From Advenella kashmirensis W13003 (lineage in GTDB: Bacteria > Pseudomonadota > Gammaproteobacteria > Burkholderiales > Burkholderiaceae_B): 64,000 nucleotides of DNA. This document shows, piece after piece, positions 27,597-36,727 of this stretch. The translations under genes and the position numbers were made by a program. The stretch's first letter is position 1. Every line of letters begins with the position of its first letter. Where the stretch lies: NCBI RefSeq assembly GCF_000506985.1, contig NZ_KI650984.1, forward strand, positions 22,260 through 86,259, in the 5' to 3' direction. The notes beneath the pieces were generated by a model. It searched no databases, was not told where the DNA came from, and saw nothing but the letters and a program-made list of their open reading frames with translations.

Positions 27597-28705
27597 TATT
27601 TTTCCACCTTTGAACGCGTCAACCGGGTGCCGATACGCGGCCCCGGGAAAATAACCGTCACCTGTGTGCCCTGGACCTGTGGCCGGCTCAACAGACTCCA
27701 CCAGGCGCCATGCGCCCTGGTAATTTCACGCACAATTGTCAGACCCAGACCACTGCCGGTCGCATCGGCCGTCGGTGACCGATAAAATGCATCGAAAATT
27801 TGCGCCGCATCTTCGGGCGCAATGCCGCAACCATCATCGCGCACAGTCAATGATGGCGGATTGACGCCCACGGTCAGGCTGATTTGGGTCGCACCCTTTG
27901 CGTATTTGAGCGCATTGTCGATCAAGTTGCCCAGCAGTTCTTCAAGCAGCAAGACATCACCGTCAATCCAGACTTCGCTTTCGGGCGCATCCAGATACAA
28001 ATCGATACCATGCTGTCGGGTTTTCGGGACCCATTCCAGGCCCGTATTTTGTACCCATTCACACAGATTGATCCGGGTAAAGACATCCTGGGGGCGAATC
28101 CCCGGGTCGGCCCGCGCCAGCACCAGCAGTTGCTGACCCAGGTGAATAAGGCGGTTGCTGATGGTTTTGATTCTTTCGGCACGCTCTCTGACATCGTCGG
28201 GCAGGGTTCGCGCCAGCATCAGTTCGGACTCCAAACGCAGACCGGCCAATGGCGTACGAAACTGATGGGCCGCATGGCCGATAAAGCGGCGTTGCGCAAC
28301 CAGCGATTCGTCCAGCTTGCGCAGCAGATCATTCAGGCGATCCAGCAGCGGCAACAATTCAGTCGGCACATTATGCAATTCAATAGGCTGCAAATCCTCT
28401 TCGGAGCGCTGGGCTATCGCCCGCGCAAGCATATTGACCGAGTGCAGACCCGAGCGCACACCATAAAACACCAGCCACGCAAACAGCGCGACCAGCAGCA
28501 ATTGCCCGATGATAATCACGATGAAAATATCTTTGACGACCCAGTCCAGCGCGTCCTGCATGATCAGCAAGGTGGCGCTGAAATCCAGAATAATGAGAAC
28601 CACAAGCGCGGGGATCAACCGGATGATCAAATGACGGAACAACGAGCCTTTTTGTAGGAAGGTGCCGCTGCGTCGGGTACTGCCTTCTTGTTTGGGAGTC
28701 GTCAT
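27596..28705 (-). CDS. Sensor histidine kinase with minimal periplasmic loop
   Basis: A 369-residue membrane kinase. Two hydrophobic helices (about 26-49 and 57-80) are joined by only about eight residues, so there is no periplasmic sensor domain; a short HAMP-like linker follows. The dimerisation domain has AAHQFRTPLAG with the phospho-accepting His147. The ATPase domain has the N box GNLIDNALKY (259-268), G1 DDGCGIAPED and G2 GSGLGLTIV. The HQFRTPLAG form resembles TctE-type kinases, which normally carry a larger sensor region. It lies between the response regulator (75 bp upstream) and kup (one-base overlap). The signal is unknown; intramembrane or potassium-linked sensing is inference. 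Confidence 0.93.
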   Translation of the reverse strand: MTTPKQEGSTRRSGTFLQKGSLFRHLIIRLIPALVVLIILDFSATLLIMQDALDWVVKDIFIVIIIGQLLLVALFAWLVFYGVRSGLHSVNMLARAIAQRSEEDLQPIELHNVPTELLPLLDRLNDLLRKLDESLVAQRRFIGHAAHQFRTPLAGLRLESELMLARTLPDDVRERAERIKTISNRLIHLGQQLLVLARADPGIRPQDVFTRINLCEWVQNTGLEWVPKTRQHGIDLYLDAPESEVWIDGDVLLLEELLGNLIDNALKYAKGATQISLTVGVNPPSLTVRDDGCGIAPEDAAQIFDAFYRSPTADATGSGLGLTIVREITRAHGAWWSLLSRPQVQGTQVTVIFPGPRIGTRLTRSKVEK

Positions 28706-28780
28706 GAAAGAGAGAAAAGAGAGGTCCTGTCGGCGATTCTAGACGATCGCCTGCACCGGATCAACGTCTTCGCAGACTCG

Positions 28781-29458
28781 TTATGCCGTAACGGCGTCAA
28801 TTTCAAGCAAATAGCCAAACCCGCGCACCGTCTGGATGGAGGTGCCAGTGCCTTCGAGCCGTTTGCGCAGGCGATAGACATAGACCTCGACCGCGTTCTC
28901 GCTGAAGTCGGCATCCCAGGCCGACAGGGAGTTGACGATCTGCCGCTTGGTGACCACGCGTCCGGGACGGGCCATGAGCATTTCAAGGACAGACAGTTCA
29001 CGCACCGACAAATTCAGGCGTTCGCCATGCACGCGCACTTCACGACCGACTGTATCGAATTGCAAGGGACCCACTTCGATCACAGGACTGGTCTGGCCAG
29101 ACTGGCGCCGTGCAAAGGTGCGCACCCGCGCCGCCAGTTCAGACAGCTCAAAGGGCTTAGTGACGTAATCATCAGCACCGGCGTCCAGGCCGGCAACCCG
29201 GTCTTCGACATCATCCCGGGCAGTGAGGATCAGGGTTGGCTCCTGGTGTCCCTGGGCGCGCAGTTGTTTGAGCACTTCCAGGCCGTTCATATCCGGCAGA
29301 TTCAGATCCAGGATAAGCAATTGGTATACCTGTCCGGACACGGCGCCAAATACCTGGGTTCCGTTGGACACCCAGTCTACGGCGTATCCCTGTTCGCGCA
29401 GGAATTCCTGCAGGGCTGAACCCAGGATGTTGTCATCTTCAATTACTAAAATTCGCAT
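28781..29458 (-). CDS. OmpR/PhoB-family response regulator
   Basis: A 225-residue DNA-binding regulator and the evident partner of the downstream kinase. The receiver domain starts MRILVIEDD; Asp51 (LILDLNLPD) is the phosphorylation site, Thr79 and Lys101 (TKPF) the switch residues. The winged-helix domain covers about 125-220 with NLSVRELSVLEMLM and VYVYRLRKRL in the recognition region. It resembles TctD/QseB-type regulators. ATG at 29458 is preferred over a TTG 20 codons upstream because receivers begin at this point. Confidence 0.95.
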   Translation of the reverse strand: MRILVIEDDNILGSALQEFLREQGYAVDWVSNGTQVFGAVSGQVYQLLILDLNLPDMNGLEVLKQLRAQGHQEPTLILTARDDVEDRVAGLDAGADDYVTKPFELSELAARVRTFARRQSGQTSPVIEVGPLQFDTVGREVRVHGERLNLSVRELSVLEMLMARPGRVVTKRQIVNSLSAWDADFSENAVEVYVYRLRKRLEGTGTSIQTVRGFGYLLEIDAVTA

Positions 29459-29660
29459 ATTGATCGCCGGTAAATTAATGGCCTGATTTATGACCTGATC
29501 GACCTGGTTTTCTGACAATAATCTGAAAATTCAGGCACTTAAATTCAGGCCGAATTAATATTCTACTCAATTTCAGCGACCATGCTCAATATTTTTGCTG
29601 CACCTGCGTAACTGGCATGCCGGGCACGGACAGATTCATCCCCTCTTTTCGGCACGCCGT

Positions 29661-32600
29661 TTACTGTTTCGTTCCTGCTTCGGCATCCGGCAGACCGGGC
29701 GCACGCACCCGGATCCGACTGCCAGACAGACCCGGCACAATATCGACACGCAGGGGCATTTGCTCTTTCAATTCACTCACGTGCGAAATAATGCCGATGG
29801 TGCGCCCGCCTGCCTGCAGATCAATCAGCGTGCGGATCGCCAGCTCAAGCGACTCGGCATCCAGACTGCCAAAACCTTCGTCGATAAAAAGGGTATCGAG
29901 GCGAATGCCGCCCGCATAGGCTTGCACGACATCGGAGAGCCCTAATGCCAGCGCAAGCGCAGCCATAAACGACTCGCCGCCCGACAGCGTGGCCACCGCA
30001 CGCTGCTGCCCGGTGTATTCGTCCATCACATCCAGATCCAGGCCCGACGCACCCCGTCCGGCCTGCTCCCGGCGCACAAGCCAGTAGCGTCCGCGACTCA
30101 TCTTGCGCAAGCGCTGTGAAGCGCCGATGAGCACGTCATCGAGCAATACACTTAAAATAAACCGCTGCAGACTGACCTTGCTACCCTGTCGACCCGACGC
30201 CACCTCGCTCAGCGTACCGTACACGGCATATTCCCTGTCCAGCCCGGCACTGTTTTCCCGAATCGTGACCAGGCGCGCCTGCAGGGTTGTGAGTCCCTGC
30301 AGGCGGTCACGCACTTGCTGCCACGCTTGCTCTGATTGCTGCGCTGCGTCATTGGCGTGCTGCAGGGTTTCCGACAACTGCTCCAGATCGGGCGGCGCGA
30401 CGCCCTCCAGTGCCTTGTTAATCTGCGCAAGGCGGCCTCGGGTCTGATGTAACTCCTCATAATAGTGTTCGATGGCACGCTGCATGGTGTCGCATTGCGC
30501 CTGATCGCGTTGTGCGGCCTGCCAGGCCGCTGTGTCCGAAAACTCACTGTCGGCCAGGGCGCGCTCGTAATCGCTCAAGGCCTGGGCTTGCCGCTCGCGA
30601 TCCTGCGCATGCTGATCGTTCAGCGCTGCGATCGTGGCGTCCAGACCCAATATCTCGTCCTGATGCTGTCGTACTGTCCTCTCTGCCTGCTCCCAGGCGC
30701 GTGTCAGCGCATCGATCTGATCGGTCAGCGCCTGCGCCTGTGCCTGCAATTGCGACTCGGCACGACTGTGCTCGGGCAATTCCTGTTCCAGCATCTGAAG
30801 GGTGGCCTGCTGGCTGGCGTGCGCCATGCCGGCCTCCTGTAGTTGACCTTGCAGCGACAGCCGCTCCTGTTCCTGCACAGCTCGCTCATCCTCCAGCGCT
30901 GCAAGTTTACGCAATCCGTCTTCCAGCTGACGACGCGCCTCCAGGCATGCATCCAGTTGTGACTGATCCTGCGCGTAACGGTTGCGCAATTGCATCATGT
31001 CCGCCAGCGCTTCCTCTCCCAGCGCCTGCCGGCGCTGTTGCAACTCTGCCTCTAAATCAGCCTGCTGTTCGGCCAGCCGGTTCACCTGCGCCTGTTGCGT
31101 GGCCAGGCGCTGCCCCTCAGCCTGCACGCGCTGTCGCGCGTCGCGTAACATGACTTCACTTACCTGCTGCGCTTCGCCCAGCGCCGGTGCCGGGTGGGAA
31201 ACACTGCCACAAACCGGACAGGGTTGCCCGTCCTGCAAGCGGGCGGCAAGAATACTAGCCTGATTCTGGTGCCAGAACAATTCCAGCCTGTCCTGTTCCC
31301 GCTGCGCAAGCGCGACGGCTTGCGTACTTTGCACCAGCGTATTCCTGGCTGCATCGGCTTGCCCACGCAACGCGTTCAGGCGTTGCGCCAATGTATCGCA
31401 CGCCAGGCGCTCATTCAAACGCAGTGTATTGCGTTCGACCGTCACGCTCAGCGCAGCAATGGAGTTTACGCTGGCTTGCAGGGCAAGCTGTTCCTGCTTC
31501 ATGATCAGAATATGCTTCTGCCTCGTGTCTTGCCGGGCATCCAGAGTCGATAATGCCTCTTGCGCATGATTCAACTTCTCGGTCAGCGCTGCCAGGCGTT
31601 GCTGTTGTTGTTGCCATTGGCGCGCCTTGGACACGAGCGCCTGCAACTGATTTCGTCGCAGGTTAAGTGCATCTGTCTGCTCATAAGCCCTGGCATGGGC
31701 GGCATGCGTGATTTTTTCCTGCTCAAGCAGCCGGCTCAGTTCCTGTTGACGCTGCTGGCTTTGAGTCAGCCGTGCCTGTGTCTGGACGAGCCGTTCGCCG
31801 ATCTGAACCTGTATGTCAAATAGCGGCCGCAATTTTGCGGCAGATCGCGCCTGGCGCAATACCACCTCCTGCTCCGTAATGGTCTGTTCCCGCTGGGTCA
31901 GGACAACAAGATGAGCAGCTACCTGATCGCGTTGCTCCAATTGCACAAGCAGTTGTCTGGCTTCATCGGTCTTGCGTTGCGCCTGTTGCAATCGTTCGCC
32001 CGCGAGCTGCCGGCTTTGCCGCGCTGTCGCTTCTGCCGGTAACAGCTCGTCAATGGCCGCAGCAAGCTGCTTTTCATCTGCCACATTGACCTGCTCCAGC
32101 AACCCGGAGATATGCAGCTCATTGGCTTCCCGGCGCCTGACGATGTCTTTTGCCCGTTCCTGCAACTGCAGTTCAATTTGCCGGAAAATATCGGTCTGGA
32201 ACAACTGGGCAAACAGAGTTTCGCGGCGCGACGAGGTTTCCAACAGCAACTCGCGGAACTTGCCCTGGGGCAAAACCATTACCCGCCGAAACTGATCGGC
32301 CTTCAAGCCGGTCAGGCTTTCCACCTGCGCCGTGATTTCCCCCGCTTTTTTGGCCACCAGTACTATAGGCGAAGCATTACTCAGATCCAGCATGGTGCCT
32401 TCGGTACTGATTTCCCGCTTGCCCTCCCCACGCACTTTCGGTACCCATTGTGTGGGCTGGCGCGAGATTTCATAGGTTTTTGCGCCCAACCTGAAACCGA
32501 AGACGACACGGCACAGCGTGGCCGGATCAGCCAGATCCGAACGCAGCGAGCGCGGATCTTTTTCATCGCCCGTGGTTTCGCCATACAGCGCAAAGCAAAT

Positions 32601-32741
32601 GGCATCGAGCAGCGAACTCTTGCCGGCTCCCGTAGGGCCATTGATCAGAAACAGCGGATTGGCTCCCAACTGCGTAAAATCAAGCTTCTGCTCATCCGAA
32701 AACGGCCCGAAAGCCTGCAAATGCAAATACAAGGGAATCAT
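29661..32741 (-). CDS. sbcC: Nuclease SbcCD subunit C
   Basis: A 1026-residue SMC-like ATPase (Rad50 homologue) that with SbcD cuts DNA hairpins and processes double-strand ends. Walker A GPTGAGKSS is at 35-43. Two long coiled-coil arms rich in Gln, Leu and Ala flank a zinc-hook motif CPVC at Cys508 and Cys511. The C-terminal ATPase half has LSGGESFMAALALALGLSD and Walker B LFIDEGFGSLD. It begins directly after the sbcD stop codon with no gap. Confidence 0.97.
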   Translation of the reverse strand: MIPLYLHLQAFGPFSDEQKLDFTQLGANPLFLINGPTGAGKSSLLDAICFALYGETTGDEKDPRSLRSDLADPATLCRVVFGFRLGAKTYEISRQPTQWVPKVRGEGKREISTEGTMLDLSNASPIVLVAKKAGEITAQVESLTGLKADQFRRVMVLPQGKFRELLLETSSRRETLFAQLFQTDIFRQIELQLQERAKDIVRRREANELHISGLLEQVNVADEKQLAAAIDELLPAEATARQSRQLAGERLQQAQRKTDEARQLLVQLEQRDQVAAHLVVLTQREQTITEQEVVLRQARSAAKLRPLFDIQVQIGERLVQTQARLTQSQQRQQELSRLLEQEKITHAAHARAYEQTDALNLRRNQLQALVSKARQWQQQQQRLAALTEKLNHAQEALSTLDARQDTRQKHILIMKQEQLALQASVNSIAALSVTVERNTLRLNERLACDTLAQRLNALRGQADAARNTLVQSTQAVALAQREQDRLELFWHQNQASILAARLQDGQPCPVCGSVSHPAPALGEAQQVSEVMLRDARQRVQAEGQRLATQQAQVNRLAEQQADLEAELQQRRQALGEEALADMMQLRNRYAQDQSQLDACLEARRQLEDGLRKLAALEDERAVQEQERLSLQGQLQEAGMAHASQQATLQMLEQELPEHSRAESQLQAQAQALTDQIDALTRAWEQAERTVRQHQDEILGLDATIAALNDQHAQDRERQAQALSDYERALADSEFSDTAAWQAAQRDQAQCDTMQRAIEHYYEELHQTRGRLAQINKALEGVAPPDLEQLSETLQHANDAAQQSEQAWQQVRDRLQGLTTLQARLVTIRENSAGLDREYAVYGTLSEVASGRQGSKVSLQRFILSVLLDDVLIGASQRLRKMSRGRYWLVRREQAGRGASGLDLDVMDEYTGQQRAVATLSGGESFMAALALALGLSDVVQAYAGGIRLDTLFIDEGFGSLDAESLELAIRTLIDLQAGGRTIGIISHVSELKEQMPLRVDIVPGLSGSRIRVRAPGLPDAEAGTKQ

Positions 32742-33878
32742 TTACGCCTCCTTTTTCAAGACGTGTTCAATGACGTCCTTCATGGCGGCATGCTGCGCCG
32801 TTGTCATAGACTGCCCGCTGGCCTGCTCGTAAAAATCGCTGAACAGGGAAAACTCGTCTCGCCGCAGACGGGCGGCAGACAGAACGGGTTGCGTGTCGTC
32901 CTGATAAAGGCGGGGCTTTTCCAGTTGCAACAGGTTCGGATACACGGCCCGCAGCTTGCCCAATGGATCCAGAATGGCGTGGGTGTCTGTCAGGCGCGCC
33001 AGCAGATAATCATCGCGCTGCGCATCGGTTTGACCCGCATGCAACAGTTGCTCCAGCGTGCCCTCGATACTGCGTACATCGTGCAGAGGCGACAGCGGCA
33101 GCATCGTGGTGGTCGCGGTGCCACCCGGATCGATCTGCACCAGCGCAACGCCCTTGTTGTGCTTCTCTTCGGAAAAACTGTATTTCAGCGGCGAGCCGCT
33201 GTAGCGGATCCGCCCTTGGCGAAACGCCTGCGGACCATGCAGGTGCCCCAAGGCAACATAGGCAAAACCATCAAACAGCGCGGCCGGCACCTGATCGGCC
33301 CCACCCACGGCCAGCGGACGTTCGGATTCACTTTCCTGGCTGCCCGCCAGAAAACAGTGACTGACCAGAACGTGTACGCCCTGTTCAGGCATAGCCTGAC
33401 GGATGTGCTGCAGTAAAGACTGGTGCGCCTGCTCGTAACTGGCGATGGGTTCCTGCGACCACACCCGGACCGGCTCCGGGTCGGAGTATGGGATGCCATG
33501 AAAATACACAGGCCCGATATCGGTCGAAACCAGCACCGGGTGCAACATTTGCTGATAGTCGGCAATGATATGCACGCCCGAACGCTCCAGCGGCGTTGCG
33601 GCAAACCCCAGGCGATCGGCGCTATCATGATTGCCGGGAATGATCACAACCGGAATCTGCAGGCCATGCATGCGATTCAGAAAATCGTTGAGCAGACGGA
33701 CAGCTGCGGCCGGCGGCACCGCGCGATCATAGACATCTCCTGCAATGACCAGGGCGTCAACCGCATGCTGTTGTGCATAAGCGGCGACCTGGTGCAAAAC
33801 GTGAGCCTGGTCTTCGAGCAGCGGGCGATTGCATAGGGAGCGCCCCAGATGCCAGTCAGAAGTGTGGATGAATTTCAT
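32742..33878 (-). CDS. sbcD: Nuclease SbcCD subunit D
   Basis: A 378-residue Mre11-type metallophosphoesterase providing the nuclease activity of SbcCD. Metal-binding residues are seen as Asp8 and His10 (TSDWHLG), Asp48 (AGDVYD), Asn83 and His84 (PGNHDSADR), followed by HCFLAGSQ and the ALGHLHGPQ motif near 216. The TAA stop touches the sbcC ATG, so the two are coupled. Confidence 0.97.
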   Translation of the reverse strand: MKFIHTSDWHLGRSLCNRPLLEDQAHVLHQVAAYAQQHAVDALVIAGDVYDRAVPPAAAVRLLNDFLNRMHGLQIPVVIIPGNHDSADRLGFAATPLERSGVHIIADYQQMLHPVLVSTDIGPVYFHGIPYSDPEPVRVWSQEPIASYEQAHQSLLQHIRQAMPEQGVHVLVSHCFLAGSQESESERPLAVGGADQVPAALFDGFAYVALGHLHGPQAFRQGRIRYSGSPLKYSFSEEKHNKGVALVQIDPGGTATTTMLPLSPLHDVRSIEGTLEQLLHAGQTDAQRDDYLLARLTDTHAILDPLGKLRAVYPNLLQLEKPRLYQDDTQPVLSAARLRRDEFSLFSDFYEQASGQSMTTAQHAAMKDVIEHVLKKEA

Positions 33879-33991
33879 GAAGCAAGGTTAGAAAAAGTCA
33901 GGCTCTATCTTAGCCTGTCGTTCAGACATTATCATGCTGCGATTTGTACCCTGCGATTTTTACGCAATATTCCAAGATGCAGACGAAGCGG

Positions 33992-34021
33992 TTGACAAAC
34001 GCTAATGCACTGCAATAATAT
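33992..34021 (+). promoter_or_regulatory. Sigma-70 promoter of the small-protein pair
   Basis: A perfect TTGACA (33992-33997) is followed after 18 bp by TAATAT (34016-34021). The transcript would start near 34028, leaving a leader of about 90 nucleotides. That leader contains an extra-stable GTGC-TTCG-GCAC hairpin (34038-34049). Confidence 0.6.
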
Positions 34022-34119
34022 AAATATGTTACAGCGTGTGCTTCGGCACCTGTGATGGGGGAATTTAATCCAACTTGCTGCCCCGACATTCGGTCAAACC
34101 AGCTAAACAGGAGCACTCC

Positions 34120-34455
34120 ATGAGTATCTCTGCATCTTCCCGAGTTTCATCCTCCCGATCTTCACACTCTTCTGCTGCCATCCAGCCTGCGGTCAAAATC
34201 TTTGTGGATCGCGATCATGCCTCCCATATTGACGACACAGGCAACTGCTATGTCAATCCACGCGATTGCGCCGTGCAATACAGCCCCGGCTCCGATGCGT
34301 ACATTTTTGATATTGAATTTTTACAGCAGTTGCGCCGGCATATTCGCAAGGCCGGGCGTTTTGAACTGGACATCGCGCCCCTGGCACGGGATCTGCAAAA
34401 CGTCGCGTCTTCGCTGCGGACCGTTCTTGAAAAGAATCTGACACCCGGTCGATGA
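34120..34455 (+). CDS. Hypothetical small protein, Ser-rich N-terminus
   Basis: I do not recognise this 111-residue protein. The first 20 residues are almost all Ser, Ala and Arg and probably disordered. A compact, mixed-charge core follows (KIFVDRDHASHIDDTGNCYV, then PRDCAVQYSPGSDAYIFDIE), ending in amphipathic helices with LQQLRRHIRKAG. There is no signal peptide or membrane segment, so it is cytoplasmic. The ATG has an AGGAG site six or seven bases upstream. It is preceded by a good promoter and followed 45 bp later by a second small gene in the same direction. The acidic and aromatic core looks like a real folded domain. Confidence 0.65.
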   Translation: MSISASSRVSSSRSSHSSAAIQPAVKIFVDRDHASHIDDTGNCYVNPRDCAVQYSPGSDAYIFDIEFLQQLRRHIRKAGRFELDIAPLARDLQNVASSLRTVLEKNLTPGR

Positions 34456-34500
34456 TAGACTGATCGCATATCGCTTACCACCACAAAGGACAGCTCATCT

Positions 34501-34725
34501 ATGTACAAACTCAATGAACACGGTCGTGAATCGCTCAATACATTCATGGACGCCGTCGCCAAAAACGGCACGGCACGTGATGCGTTTTTTGTGCGCGCAG
34601 AGGAAATTGCAAACCAGTCATTTCCGGTAGATCAGGATGCAGTGATGGATATCCAGGGACCAGATACGCAAAGCGGTGACGCCGAATCAGTGCAATTGCT
34701 CAAGAGCTGGTTCGACGTTGTTTGA
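34501..34725 (+). CDS. Hypothetical small acidic protein
   Basis: A 74-residue cytoplasmic protein without a family I can name. The N-terminal part (YKLNEHGRESLNTFMDAVAKNG) is helical, the middle is acidic (DQDAVMDIQGPDTQSGDAE), and it ends in the hydrophobic KSWFDVV. An AAAGGA site lies nine or so bases before the ATG. It probably shares a transcript with the preceding small gene; a hairpin terminator follows within 20 bp. The pair looks like a free-standing operon. Confidence 0.6.
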   Translation: MYKLNEHGRESLNTFMDAVAKNGTARDAFFVRAEEIANQSFPVDQDAVMDIQGPDTQSGDAESVQLLKSWFDVV

Positions 34726-34745
34726 AAACAGGACAGGCAACAAAA

Positions 34746-34780
34746 AAGGGCGCTACGCATTGACGTAAGCCCTTCATTTA
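34746..34780 (+). terminator. Terminator after the small-protein pair
   Basis: AAGGGC (34746-34751) pairs with GCCCTT (34769-34774) with an inner TACG/CGTA stem, followed by a short T-rich stretch TCATTTATGTT. Confidence 0.6.
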
Positions 34781-34920
34781 TGTTGCGGTCAGCGCTCAGG
34801 CTGATTGTTCTTCACTACTTATTCAGTTATTTAGCCATCTTTATTTGGCTATCTGCTTCACCGTGGATATTTCACCGTCTTTGTTAACGGCTTGGTGAGT
34901 CAATGCGTTGATCTTCGGAT

Positions 34921-34996
34921 TGGTGGGTGCTACAGGGGTCGAACCTGTGACCTACGCCTTGTAAGGGCGCCGCTCTACCAACTGAGCTAAGCACCC
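34921..34996 (-). tRNA. tRNA-Val (anticodon UAC)
   Basis: On the minus strand the acceptor arms GGGTGCT and AGCACCC pair perfectly, followed by discriminator A and an encoded CCA (34923-34921). The D arm contains AGTTGGTA, the anticodon loop is CTTACAA giving UAC for valine, and the T arm has GGTTCGACC. The full cloverleaf of 76 bases is intact. Confidence 0.96.
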
Positions 34997-35016
34997 GTCG
35001 ATCAACTAAGCATTAA

Positions 35017-35045
35017 ATTATAGAGAGGTCTGAAAGCGAATGCAA
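35017..35045 (-). promoter_or_regulatory. Promoter of tRNA-Val
   Basis: Read on the minus strand, TTGCAT (35045-35040) is followed after 17 bp by a perfect TATAAT (35022-35017), about 20 bp before the tRNA. It fits between the DUF808 stop and the tRNA, so the tRNA has its own strong promoter. Confidence 0.8.
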
Positions 35046-35052
35046 GCAGTTT

Positions 35053-35985
35053 TTATGCTGTCTGATCTTTTTTGTGGAAAAGTGACATCACTGCAACAAT
35101 CACCAGACCCACCACCAGCCCGATAATCAAATGCGCGACCACGATCAACAGTTCGGCAACCCATCCCTGTCCCTGCCCTGGCAACAGGGTTTCGAGCGCG
35201 TGTTCGGCGCCGGGTATGCCATGCAATATGATACTGCCACCCACCAGAAACATGGCAATCGTCCCGACGATAGACAGCAGCTTCATCAGATACGGTGCCA
35301 GCACAAGAATACCCCGCCCGGCCGATTGCGCTACTGCACTGGTGCGTCGGGACAGATACAGGCCGAGATCATCGAGCTTGACGATGCCGGCCACAAGCCC
35401 ATAAACAAAGACGGTAATCAGGAGCGCGATCAGGCTCAGGATAATCACCTGCGTCATAATAGGCTGGCTCGATATCACCCCAAGGGCGATGACCACGATT
35501 TCTGCTGACAGGATAAAGTCAGTGCGAATAGCGCCCCTGATTTTGGATTTTTCATCCGTGGACACTTGTTTGGTGTGCGCCGCATCGGTGTCTTTATGAA
35601 AGAACGTATGAAGCACCTTTTCGGCGCCTTCAAAACATAGAAATGCACCACCCAGCATCAGCAGCGGTGTGATCAGCCAGGGAATGAAATAGCTGATCAG
35701 CAACGCGGCGGGCACCAGAATGACTTTATTGAGCAGAGAGCCCTTGGCAACGGCCCACACCACCGGCAGCTCCCGGTCGGCGTTCACGCCACTGACCTGT
35801 TGAGCATTCAGTGCCAGATCATCACCCAGAACGCCTGAGGTTTTTTTCATGGCCGTCTTGCCCAGCACCGCCACGTCATCAAAAGTAGATGCAGAGCCTT
35901 TGATCGCTGTTTTGCTCATCAGCGCCACATCATCCAGCACGCTCGCTATATCGTCCAGTAACGCCAGTAAACTGCCTGCCGCCAT
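35053..35985 (-). CDS. DUF808 family membrane protein (YedI-like)
   Basis: A 310-residue inner-membrane protein of the YedI/DUF808 family, whose function is unknown. The N-terminus [21 protein letters not shown] and the [19 protein letters not shown] segment are typical. About six hydrophobic helices lie between residues 85 and 300. I chose the ATG at 35985 because GGAGA lies six bases upstream; starts further up would add non-conserved residues. Confidence 0.9.
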   Translation of the reverse strand: MAAGSLLALLDDIASVLDDVALMSKTAIKGSASTFDDVAVLGKTAMKKTSGVLGDDLALNAQQVSGVNADRELPVVWAVAKGSLLNKVILVPAALLISYFIPWLITPLLMLGGAFLCFEGAEKVLHTFFHKDTDAAHTKQVSTDEKSKIRGAIRTDFILSAEIVVIALGVISSQPIMTQVIILSLIALLITVFVYGLVAGIVKLDDLGLYLSRRTSAVAQSAGRGILVLAPYLMKLLSIVGTIAMFLVGGSIILHGIPGAEHALETLLPGQGQGWVAELLIVVAHLIIGLVVGLVIVAVMSLFHKKDQTA

Positions 35986-36161
35986 CGTCTTCTCCATTTG
36001 CATGTTGGTCGGGTCAGATGCACGATGCATCAGGCGCTTAAGAGGAGCGCCACATCCGAACAATCGACGCAAGCATAATACTTGAGTGTGACAGGAAAAA
36101 TAAAGTCTTTTTTTCCGGCATCACCGGCCCGGGCGACAGTTCCATCAGGCTGATGCTCGCA

Positions 36162-36206
36162 AAACAAAAAGCCGATTGCATCGTATCAGCAATCGGCTTT
36201 TTGTTT
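36162..36206. terminator. Strong bidirectional-type terminator after hupB
   Basis: Eighteen-base perfect arms (36162-36179 and 36189-36206) around a nine-base loop, core AAGCCGATTGC/GCAATCGGCTT, end in A and T runs. It lies just downstream of hupB on the minus strand. Confidence 0.9.
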
Positions 36207-36258
36207 ACCTGAACAGTCTGCAAGCCAAAATGCGGCAGCTGACCTGGTGTATGCACAC

Positions 36259-36531
36259 TTAGTTGACAGCGTCTTTCAGTGCTTTGCCCGGACGGAATTT
36301 AGGTACCTTGGCTTTTTTGATTTTGATGGCTTCGCCTGTACGCGGGTTACGGCCAGTGCGGGCAGCGCGGGTAGAAACAGCAAATGTACCGAAACCGACC
36401 AATGTCACTGTACCGCCTTTTTTCAACTGCTGTTTAACGGCAGCGATAACAGCATCAAGTGAACGACCGGCAGCAGCTTTAGAGATATCTGCTTTGGTAG
36501 CAATGTAATCAACGAGTTCTGTTTTGTTCAT
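36259..36531 (-). CDS. hupB: DNA-binding protein HU-beta
   Basis: A 90-residue nucleoid protein that bends DNA without sequence specificity. [18 protein letters not shown], the [22 protein letters not shown] arm region (split over 45-67) and the C-terminal [15 protein letters not shown] are diagnostic of HU rather than IHF. It is a single-gene unit with its own promoter and terminator. The symbol hupB follows usage in Burkholderiales. Confidence 0.96.
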   Translation of the reverse strand: MNKTELVDYIATKADISKAAAGRSLDAVIAAVKQQLKKGGTVTLVGFGTFAVSTRAARTGRNPRTGEAIKIKKAKVPKFRPGKALKDAVN

Positions 36532-36578
36532 TCAGACAACCCCAAGTTAAAAATTATGATGGTGAATTCATCTGGAAT

Positions 36579-36607
36579 ATGATCGCCTCTAATTCAATGG
36601 CTGTCAA
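36579..36607 (-). promoter_or_regulatory. Promoter of hupB
   Basis: Minus-strand TTGACA (36607-36602) is followed after 17 bp by GATCAT (36584-36579). It lies about 48 bp upstream of the hupB ATG in an AT-rich stretch. Confidence 0.6.
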
Positions 36608-36727
36608 GAAAAAAACCCACCAACAACCGCATCTTTACTAGCTTTTTGACAAAATTCAATCAAATTCGCAATATTGTGTTTTTTTTCATACACTGATCAG
36701 GCATGATCCAAAGTCACCAATCCCTTG

